Assembly (NCBI GenBank): GCA_934154515.1
Contig: CAKPGD010000013.1
Coordinates: 1 to 23,791, forward strand
Reading direction: 5' to 3'
DNA length: 23,791 nucleotides
DNA from: an uncultured Clostridia bacterium
GTDB lineage: Bacteria > Bacillota > Clostridia > TANB77 > CAG-508
Part shown: one piece after another, positions 1 to 5,832 of the stretch
Numbering within the stretch: the first letter of the stretch is position 1
How the letters are laid out: each line of letters starts with the position of its first letter
The notes under the pieces: model-generated
Databases searched by the model: none
What the model saw: only the letters and a program-made list of their open reading frames with translations
What the model was told of the DNA's origin: nothing
Translations under genes and position numbers: made by a program

Positions 1-75
1 AAATTAGTTTGCCCAAAATGTGCAGAAAAAATTGGTGCGATAGAATCAACAATGAGTGAAGAAGCAGATGAATAA
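1..75 (+). CDS. C-terminal fragment, probable AbrB/SpoVT-type regulator
   Basis: The window opens inside a plus-strand frame that ends in TAA at 73-75. It gives only 24 residues, starting KLVCPKCAEKIG and ending in an acidic tail. A CPxC pair close to the C-terminus is what I recall from clostridial AbrB-family transition-state regulators. These carry an N-terminal swapped-hairpin DNA-binding domain followed by a small C-terminal zinc-ribbon (first CxxC upstream, second as here). In Bacillus abrB lies convergent to rsmI, exactly the arrangement here, which supports the reading. The DNA-binding part lies outside the window, so another small zinc-ribbon protein is possible. Confidence 0.55.
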   Translation, partial: KLVCPKCAEKIGAIESTMSEEADE

Positions 76-97
76 TCACCTGCCTCTTTTTATTTAT
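61..97 (+). terminator. Intrinsic terminator of the plus-strand regulator gene
   Basis: An 11-bp arm at 61-71 and its partner at 76-86 flank the loop ATAA, which contains most of the TAA stop codon. A T-rich tract follows at 87-97. On the plus strand two of the pairs are A-C mismatches. On the minus strand the same positions become G-U wobbles, so the hairpin may also help end rsmI transcription, although the U tract on that side is poor. The last codons of the upstream gene are part of the stem. Confidence 0.5.
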
Positions 98-917
98 CTA
101 AGAAATACATATAAATTTCATTTTTATTAACTTCTCTATCTTTTGCTATTTGTTTTATTATTTCCTTCTTATTTAATCCTTTTTTTTCATATAATTTATA
201 ATGTTCCTCTAAAGAAATTTGACTAAAATTTTCATTTTCTTCTATATTTATTTTATTTCCTTCAATAATCAGTATCATTTCCCCTTTTAATGAATCAATT
301 TCATTTAATAAATCATCAATATTTTTTCTAATAAATTCCTCATGAATTTTAGTTATTTCTCTTGCTAATACAATTTTTCTATCTTTTAGTATCTCTTTTA
401 AGTCTATAAGTGTTGTTTTCATTTTATGTGGTGCTTCATATATTATTATTGTTTTATTTGATGTTTCTATCTCCTTTAATTTTTGTTTTCTTAATTTTTT
501 ATTTAATGGTAAAAATCCCAAAAATTCAAATTCTTTTGTAGAAATTCCAGAAACAATTAATGCATTAATCATTGCACAAGCTCCTGGAATAGGAATTATT
601 TCTATATTTTCGTCAATTGCTTTTTTTATAACTTCTTCTCCTGGATCGCATATTCCAGGTGTTCCTGCATCTGAAACTAATGCTATATTTTCTCCATTTT
701 TTAATTTTTCAATTAATATTTCACTTTTTATTTCTTCATTATGTCTATGGTAACTTATTAAAGGCTTATTTATTTCATAATGATTTAATAATTTTAAGGT
801 TTGTCTTGTATCCTCAGCTGCTATTAAATCAACTTCTTTTAATATTCTTAAAGCTCTTAATGTAATATCTTCCAAATTTCCTATTGGTGTTGCAACTATA
901 TATAATTTTCCTATCAT
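90..917 (-). CDS. rsmI: 16S rRNA (cytidine-1402 2'-O)-methyltransferase RsmI
   Basis: RsmI transfers a methyl group from S-adenosylmethionine to the 2'-OH of C1402 in the 16S rRNA decoding centre; it is cytosolic. The 275-residue product has the usual family length and the tetrapyrrole-methylase fold signatures: VATPIGNL at residues 8-15, AEDTR at 34-38, YHRHNE at 56-61, and the SAM-loop motif SDAGTPGICDPG at 82-93. The ATG at 917 is preceded by AAAGGA at a normal distance, behind an extended -10 promoter. It is monocistronic and convergent with the probable abrB tail, a neighbourhood also known from Bacillus. Nothing is missing or truncated. Confidence 0.97.
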   Translation of the reverse strand: MIGKLYIVATPIGNLEDITLRALRILKEVDLIAAEDTRQTLKLLNHYEINKPLISYHRHNEEIKSEILIEKLKNGENIALVSDAGTPGICDPGEEVIKKAIDENIEIIPIPGACAMINALIVSGISTKEFEFLGFLPLNKKLRKQKLKEIETSNKTIIIYEAPHKMKTTLIDLKEILKDRKIVLAREITKIHEEFIRKNIDDLLNEIDSLKGEMILIIEGNKINIEENENFSQISLEEHYKLYEKKGLNKKEIIKQIAKDREVNKNEIYMYFLDK

Positions 918-945
918 GTTTTATTTTCCTTTCTTTACTTAATAT

Positions 946-974
946 ATTCTACCATATTTTTTTATTTTTTTAAA
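946..974 (-). promoter_or_regulatory. Candidate sigma-A promoter of rsmI
   Basis: On the minus strand the -10 is TAGAAT (946-951), preceded by TGG, which makes an extended -10. A weak -35, TTTAAA (969-974), sits 17 bases away. The predicted leader is about 20 bases and contains the AAAGGA ribosome site of rsmI. Confidence 0.45.
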
Positions 975-1040
975 TAGTTTTTTATTTTATATGTTATTTT
1001 TTCACATTAATCATATATTATAATAAAAGGATATATTAAT

Positions 1041-1187
1041 ATGAAAAATAACAAGAAAAATAGATTTAATTTTAAAGATTTAAAAAAAAATACTTGTAAT
1101 TCATTATTTGAAGTTGAATATTTTTTAAATAATTTTAATTCATTTTTACAATATTTAAAATTATATAATTTTTTAAACAAAAAATAA
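1041..1187 (+). CDS. 48-residue basic protein of unknown function
   Basis: This is a small plus-strand gene amid minus-strand genes. ATG at 1041 is preceded by AAAAGG at 1025-1030, at a spacing of 10. The frame runs 48 codons to TAA at 1185-1187, and ten bases later a 15-bp intrinsic terminator begins, so it has the layout of a real transcription unit. The product starts MKNNKKNRFNFKDLKKN, strongly basic, and continues with an aromatic- and leucine-rich part holding a single Cys at residue 19; no obvious membrane helix. I recognise no family. No convincing sigma-A promoter stands upstream: TATAAT at 1019-1024 lies so close that transcription from it would exclude the ribosome site. In DNA this AT-rich a 48-codon frame can occur by chance, so confidence rests mainly on the terminator. 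Confidence 0.5.
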   Translation: MKNNKKNRFNFKDLKKNTCNSLFEVEYFLNNFNSFLQYLKLYNFLNKK

Positions 1188-1197
1188 TTTTTATTTT

Positions 1198-1236
1198 AAA
1201 TAGTTAAATATATTAATTATATTTAACTATTTTTTT
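1198..1236 (+). terminator. Intrinsic terminator, perfect 15-bp stem
   Basis: Arms 1198-1212 and 1218-1232 are perfect reverse complements around a 5-base loop. The right arm runs into an uninterrupted T tract up to 1236. It lies just after the stop of the 48-codon plus-strand gene, which it most likely serves. The preceding A run is too short for it to be a strong terminator on the other strand. Confidence 0.75.
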
Positions 1237-1560
1237 ATAATATATAAAAAAATATATTATCATATTTAATAATTATTTTTATTTATAATTAATTATTAAA
1301 ATTAATATTTATCTAATTACAAATTATAAAAAATATTTAATGTTAATTTTACAATATTTTTTTGAATAAATTTTTATCTCTTAATTTTTGTTCACTAAAA
1401 ACTATACTATTCTATTGTTAATCTTATTTGATTTTTCTTTTTATCTCTTAATTATCCTCTAACCATTAACTTCCCTTATAATTATAACATTAAAATTTTT
1501 CAAGCTAAATTATATTTTTCCATTTTTTTCCTTATAATTGTTTCTTCGCCATACTTTTTC
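1237..1560. other. AT-rich intergenic stretch, nothing recognised
   Basis: About 320 bases between the plus-strand terminator and the end of the GerMN gene. Both strands were read: only very short open frames (under ten codons behind a ribosome-site-like sequence), no RNA gene, and no hairpin with a U tract to end the GerMN transcript. TATAAT-like words occur but, in DNA this AT-rich and without matching -35 boxes, I do not call promoters. Confidence 0.4.
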
Positions 1561-2088
1561 CTATTTTATTTTACAATATTCATCTAATAAATTCTCATTT
1601 TCTTTTCCATTAATTAATATTTTTATTGAATTTATTTCTTTTAAATTTGTCAATGTATTAACAATACTATTAATTATTTTTAATTTATTTTCCTCATTTT
1701 CATAATTTAAAAATTCATTTGAAAAATTTATTATTGCACATCCATTTTCTATTTTCACATCATTTAATATAGTACCATCTGGAATTAATTTTTTTAATTT
1801 ATCATTTTGAGGTCCTTTTATTAAATATTCTATTAATTTTTTTTCTGGATTTTCTATTAATAAATTTGCATCTATAATTTTTGTTTCAATTTCTAATTGT
1901 CCATTTTCGATATTTTCGAAATATAATAATACCTTAGTTTGTCTACTTTGCTCATCTGATATTTCCTCTTGTGGAATATAATCTTGATACTCATTCTCAA
2001 TTTTCTTTATTTCTATATTTCTAAAAATAAAAAAAACACCAATCCCAACAATTAATAAAGTTATTATAGCACCAATTATTCTTTTCAT
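1561..2088 (-). CDS. Membrane-anchored GerMN-domain protein
   Basis: A 175-residue protein with one N-terminal membrane anchor (about residues 4-23), a short acidic linker, and one GerMN domain (about 52-165). The domain is recognised by the order: strand TKVLLYF, the LIEYLIKGPQND segment, IPDGTILNDVKIENGCAIINFS, then the helix INSIVNTLTNL and the strand INSIKILINGK. GerMN domains are extracytoplasmic modules found in sporulation and germination proteins such as B. subtilis GerM, which has two copies; this has one. The function here (envelope or spore-related) is inferred from family only. ATG at 2088 is preceded by GAGGAGG. It has its own possible promoter and no obvious terminator. It lies downstream of the ABC transporter but is separated from it by a terminator. 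Confidence 0.85.
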   Translation of the reverse strand: MKRIIGAIITLLIVGIGVFFIFRNIEIKKIENEYQDYIPQEEISDEQSRQTKVLLYFENIENGQLEIETKIIDANLLIENPEKKLIEYLIKGPQNDKLKKLIPDGTILNDVKIENGCAIINFSNEFLNYENEENKLKIINSIVNTLTNLKEINSIKILINGKENENLLDEYCKIK

Positions 2089-2109
2089 ATAAAATTCCTC
2101 CTCAAAAAA

Positions 2110-2140
2110 ATTATATTATTTTATTATTATTTTAGAACAA
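2110..2140 (-). promoter_or_regulatory. Candidate promoter of the GerMN gene
   Basis: On the minus strand TTGTTC (2135-2140) and TATAAT (2110-2115) are separated by 19 bases, longer than ideal. It lies between the ABC-operon terminator and the GerMN ribosome site, the only place a dedicated promoter could be. Confidence 0.35.
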
Positions 2141-2173
2141 AAAAATAAAGTGAAAAATATCACTTTATTTTTT
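2140..2173 (-). terminator. Intrinsic terminator of the ABC exporter operon
   Basis: Perfect 14-bp arms at 2140-2153 and 2160-2173 with a 6-base loop. Read on the minus strand, the second arm ends in a run of U. The first arm on that strand contains the last codons and the TGA stop (2160-2162) of the permease gene. Confidence 0.75.
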
Positions 2174-3848
2174 CAAATATTTTATTTATATTTATATTAA
2201 TTATTTTCATAAAAATAATTAATATAATAAATAAAATAAAAATTAATATTAATAATGATTTAATTATATTTATTTCATCAAATACTCTTTCAAAATACAT
2301 AATTAGCATAATAATTATTATAGAAATTCCATACTGATACATTATATTATTATTTGATCTTTGAAAAGTTATCTCTGATGTTAAATCTAAATTTAAATTT
2401 TTAAAATTAATAAATAATAATATATAACTATATAATATTATAATTAATAATTCTATTATAAAAAATAATATATAATATATTATAGGTATATCTAATTTTA
2501 AATTTGCAACAATAAGTTCAAATGCTACCACAGTAATTATATTTAAAAATATTTGAGGCAATCCTATATATATATATTGTCTATATAATGAAATTGGAAT
2601 ATATTTCATATATATGGCATTTTCTCCCTTTTTTGATATCGCTGTAATCGATAATTTACAAAAAGAAAATAATATTTGCATAATTATAACTGCCATTGAT
2701 ATTGTTTGAATAGCTAAACTATTTTCACTAATATTTTCTAGTATATTATTATCATTCATGCTTTTAACCATTAAAGGTAAAAATATATTTAATAATAATA
2801 ATATTGTAACAACAATAATAATATATTGAAATATATCTTGAATAAAAATAAATTTATTTTCAAAAAGACTTTTTATTTCTCTTTGAATATACGAAATATT
2901 TTTTGACTTTTGTTTTTTTATTTTTATTTTATTTCTATTTTTATTTTTTAATTTATTTTCTTCAATATTTTGTTTTGTAATTAATATATTTTTTAAATAT
3001 ATTTTTTTACCAATAATTATTAAAATAAAAAATAAAATTATATTTATACTTATAATTTTTATTAAATTCCATAGATTAATAAAAAAATTATTTTTAGATA
3101 ATAAATTTAAAAATGGATTTATACAAATTAATTTATTATTAAATTTATCTAAATCATTATTTATTTTTAAAATTAATTCTTGAACTTTTTCAGAATCATT
3201 TAATTCTTGAATATTTATATTATTAAAAATTGTATTTTTTAATCCATATATTCCTATTTGAAAAATAATAAATGTTAATACAAATATTATTATCAATTGA
3301 AATATTTCTTTATTTTTAACAATTTTGGAAATTATTGTTGTAATCATCATTATTATTGAAATAATAAGAATTGGAATAATTGGAAAAATTAATAATACTA
3401 ATATCATTTTTATAAAATATATTATAGTCATATTTGCATATATCCCATACATAATTAATGTTGGAAATAAAAACATCATTTCTGAAAAATATGTAATAAA
3501 TAAAATATTATTAAATTTTGCAATAAGTATCTCTTCTGGTTTCAGTGGCAAAACAATAATATTTTCTATATCTTTCGAAAAGAATAAAACATAACTGCAA
3601 ATTAATACTACTTGAAATGCAATCAAACCTAATATTATTGGCAAATATAATTTTAAAAATGTTGTTTCTAATCCAATTCCATGTAAATATTCAATTATTC
3701 TATAACTAACATATGTTAATATTCCAATAACAAATATTGTCATCCATTTAAAAATAGACTTTTGTTTTTTTGTTCCAGTAACTATTGGCATATTTTCAAC
3801 ATAATCTTTTACTAAGATTTCTGTTAATTTTTTTATTTTATTAATCAT
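2160..3848 (-). CDS. ABC transporter permease, large polytopic membrane protein
   Basis: A 562-residue, extremely hydrophobic protein with roughly ten to twelve predicted membrane segments. They fall in two halves separated by a basic, lysine- and asparagine-rich cytoplasmic stretch at about residues 290-325. The N-terminal cytoplasmic end is about 33 residues. The motif LPLKPEEILIAK near residues 100-111 and the IPISLYRQYIYI segment in the second half recall the 'putative ABC exporter' permeases of Firmicutes (ABC-2-like, large form), which pair with a single ATPase. The start ATG lies 8 bases inside the upstream ATPase gene, so the two are translationally coupled. The substrate cannot be read from the sequence. 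Gene length is normal for this group. Confidence 0.8.
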   Translation of the reverse strand: MINKIKKLTEILVKDYVENMPIVTGTKKQKSIFKWMTIFVIGILTYVSYRIIEYLHGIGLETTFLKLYLPIILGLIAFQVVLICSYVLFFSKDIENIIVLPLKPEEILIAKFNNILFITYFSEMMFLFPTLIMYGIYANMTIIYFIKMILVLLIFPIIPILIISIIMMITTIISKIVKNKEIFQLIIIFVLTFIIFQIGIYGLKNTIFNNINIQELNDSEKVQELILKINNDLDKFNNKLICINPFLNLLSKNNFFINLWNLIKIISINIILFFILIIIGKKIYLKNILITKQNIEENKLKNKNRNKIKIKKQKSKNISYIQREIKSLFENKFIFIQDIFQYIIIVVTILLLLNIFLPLMVKSMNDNNILENISENSLAIQTISMAVIIMQILFSFCKLSITAISKKGENAIYMKYIPISLYRQYIYIGLPQIFLNIITVVAFELIVANLKLDIPIIYYILFFIIELLIIILYSYILLFINFKNLNLDLTSEITFQRSNNNIMYQYGISIIIIMLIMYFERVFDEINIIKSLLILIFILFIILIIFMKIINININKIFEKIK

Positions 3849-4566
3849 TTTTTATAATCTCCATATACAATTCTTCTAATGAACGATTTTCTTTCATTTT
3901 TATCTTCATTTCTTCTAATGATCCCACAAATATTAATTTTCCATTATTTATTATTCCTACTCTTGTACATAATTTTTCGGCAACATCTAATATATGTGTT
4001 GAAAAAAATACTGTATCTCCTTTTTGAATCTTCTCGTGCATTATTTTTTTTAGTTCATATGTTGCTTTAGGATCAAGACCAGTCATAGGTTCATCAATTA
4101 TCCAATTTTTTGGATCACTTAATAAAGATGCTATAATTACTATCTTTTGTCTCATTCCATGAGAATATGTTTGAATTTTATTTTCTAGACAATTTTGCAT
4201 ATCAAATCTTGTAACTAATTCTTTTATTCTTTTTGTTCTATTTTCCGTATTTACCTGATAAATATCAGCAATAAAATTTAGATACTCACTTCCTTTTAAC
4301 TTTAAAAACATATCTGGACTATCTGGAACAAATCCAAATTTTTGCTTTGCCTCTACGGGTCGACTCGTTATACTTATTCCATCAATTAATATATCTCCCT
4401 TATCTATGTTTAAAATTCCAGTTATCATTTTTATAGTTGTTGTTTTTCCAACACCATTAGGTCCTAGAAATCCAAAAATTTCTCCATCATTTATTTGTAA
4501 ATTCATTCCATCAATTACATTATTTTTCCCATCATATGACTTAGAAACATTATTTATTTGTATCAT
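3841..4566 (-). CDS. ABC transporter ATP-binding protein
   Basis: The cytoplasmic ATPase of the exporter whose permease overlaps its 3' end by 8 bases. With the start chosen here it has 241 residues: Walker A GPNGVGKT (35-42), signature YSHGMRQK (134-141, in place of LSGGQ, as usual in this ABC-2 branch), Walker B WIIDEP (155-160), D-loop GLDP (163-166), and the switch His in STH (181). The Q-loop position reads VPDSP, acid instead of Gln, also seen in relatives. An upstream in-frame ATG at 4575 abuts the AAAGG ribosome site with no spacing; the ATG at 4566 lies 8-9 bases from it and starts at the conserved IQINNVSKSY strand, so 4566 is preferred. Confidence 0.92.
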   Translation of the reverse strand: MIQINNVSKSYDGKNNVIDGMNLQINDGEIFGFLGPNGVGKTTTIKMITGILNIDKGDILIDGISITSRPVEAKQKFGFVPDSPDMFLKLKGSEYLNFIADIYQVNTENRTKRIKELVTRFDMQNCLENKIQTYSHGMRQKIVIIASLLSDPKNWIIDEPMTGLDPKATYELKKIMHEKIQKGDTVFFSTHILDVAEKLCTRVGIINNGKLIFVGSLEEMKIKMKENRSLEELYMEIIKND

Positions 4567-4589
4567 TATAATCATCCTTTCTGCTATTT

Positions 4590-4598
4590 ATTATAACA
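4590..4598 (-). promoter_or_regulatory. Extended -10 promoter of the ABC exporter operon
   Basis: On the minus strand TGTTATAAT, a full TATAAT with the TGn extension, lies just after the terminator of the T4SS cluster. No good -35 is present at 17 bases. The predicted transcript start falls about 17 bases before the ATG at 4566, just ahead of the ribosome site. Confidence 0.5.
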
Positions 4599-4601
4599 TA
4601 A

Positions 4602-4636
4602 AAAAAAGATAAAACCTATACGGTTTTACCTTTTTT
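4602..4636 (-). terminator. Intrinsic terminator ending the T4SS cluster
   Basis: Arms 4602-4616 and 4622-4636, 15 bp with a single G-U pair on the minus strand and a 5-base loop, followed by a U run. It begins two bases past the TAG stop of the tandem NTF2-like gene. Confidence 0.8.
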
Positions 4637-4638
4637 CA

Positions 4639-5817
4639 CTAATTATTTACAAAAGAAATTTTGAATTCTGTATCATTTCCTAATTGTATTAATAAATTTG
4701 CCTTTTTAGTTTCAGCAGATGTATTATTTCCACTAGATATATCAAAACTTAATACATAAATATTTGAATCCATTCTGGCTTGAGTATTTGATACTATATT
4801 ATAATAATAATATCTATTATTTATATAATTTTTAAATTCATCTATAGTTGGAAAATTTTTACTTCTAAATGTCTCATCAACTTTTTTATATAAATTTTCA
4901 TAATCTTTTGTATTAATCATTTGTATAACATTACTTAAACATATAGCCGCTTTTTGTTGATCTGTTAATGCATTATATTTTGCTTTATAATCATCTATTT
5001 CAATTGTATAATTATCTAATTGAATATCAAAATCTAATACACTTTTACATTCAAATGTATAATAATTTTCCTTTGTATCTTGAGCTATATATTTTGTTGT
5101 TGTTTCTCCATAACTCATACCATATTTTTCCAATGTCAAATTTTCAATTGTTTGATTATAATCATTTACATATTCCTCAAATGAATTATATGATCCAAAT
5201 CTTTTATTTTTGTAATCCTCGTTAAGTAAATCATATGCGTCTTTAGTATCATATAAAACCATATTTTGATAATACTCTAGATATCGTGTTATTATATCTT
5301 CATCTGTAGCATTTTTCAATGTAAATTTTTTTGAAGAATCATATGAACTAAGTTTTGTTGTTGTTGTTTGTTCTTTTAAATTTGAAATTATACTATCATA
5401 TTCAGTTTTTGTTATTCCGTCTCTTTCTATTTTCTCATCATATAACATATTATCATAATTTGTATTTAAAATTATATACATAGTTTTATTATTTGCATAA
5501 TTGTTATAGAACAATCTTCCATAAATATATATTTTTGCTTCAACATCAACTTCTATTTCTTGATAATATGCATCTTCAATATAAAATTTTTGTGAACTTT
5601 CTAAATTATCATTTATAATCTTTTCAGCTGTCAATAACACATTTTTTGATGCTACTCTTTGTAATTCTGTTTCAACTTCTAATTCTGGTGCATCTTGACT
5701 TGTATCAATATTATTTTCATTATTTTTTAGTTTTCCTAATAGAATTAATATTCCTCCACATAACATTAATAATACCATTAATGTTATTATTATAATAATT
5801 ATTTGTTTTTTCTTCAT
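4639..5817 (-). CDS. TcpC/VirB8-like protein, one TM and two NTF2-like domains
   Basis: A 392-residue bitopic protein: membrane anchor about residues 6-28, then an extracytoplasmic region about 50-160 of mixed strands and helices, then two NTF2-like modules at about 171-275 and 284-392. Both modules start with a helical motif, DAYDLLNEDYKNKRFGSYNS (193-212) and DYENLYKKVDETFRSKNFPT (295-314), followed by a helix and several strands. The signature suggests an internal duplication. Gram-positive VirB8 counterparts such as TcpC also have a single TM and two NTF2-like domains and form part of the trans-wall channel. It follows the wall hydrolase gene after 15 bases and is last in its unit. Ribosome site AAAGGAG. 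The role is inferred from fold pattern and context; no direct family motif was recognised. Confidence 0.65.
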   Translation of the reverse strand: MKKKQIIIIIITLMVLLMLCGGILILLGKLKNNENNIDTSQDAPELEVETELQRVASKNVLLTAEKIINDNLESSQKFYIEDAYYQEIEVDVEAKIYIYGRLFYNNYANNKTMYIILNTNYDNMLYDEKIERDGITKTEYDSIISNLKEQTTTTKLSSYDSSKKFTLKNATDEDIITRYLEYYQNMVLYDTKDAYDLLNEDYKNKRFGSYNSFEEYVNDYNQTIENLTLEKYGMSYGETTTKYIAQDTKENYYTFECKSVLDFDIQLDNYTIEIDDYKAKYNALTDQQKAAICLSNVIQMINTKDYENLYKKVDETFRSKNFPTIDEFKNYINNRYYYYNIVSNTQARMDSNIYVLSFDISSGNNTSAETKKANLLIQLGNDTEFKISFVNN

Positions 5818-5832
5818 TAATAACTCCTTTAT

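Noticed and set aside
1001..1024. TTCACA and TATAAT as promoter of the 48-codon gene
   Set aside because: Spacing is only 12 bases, and a start downstream of this -10 would leave out the ribosome site at 1025-1030.
1041..1187. YqzL-like small sporulation protein
   Set aside because: The length fits, but the family's TG and terminal Tyr-Leu-Tyr-Lys pattern does not line up.
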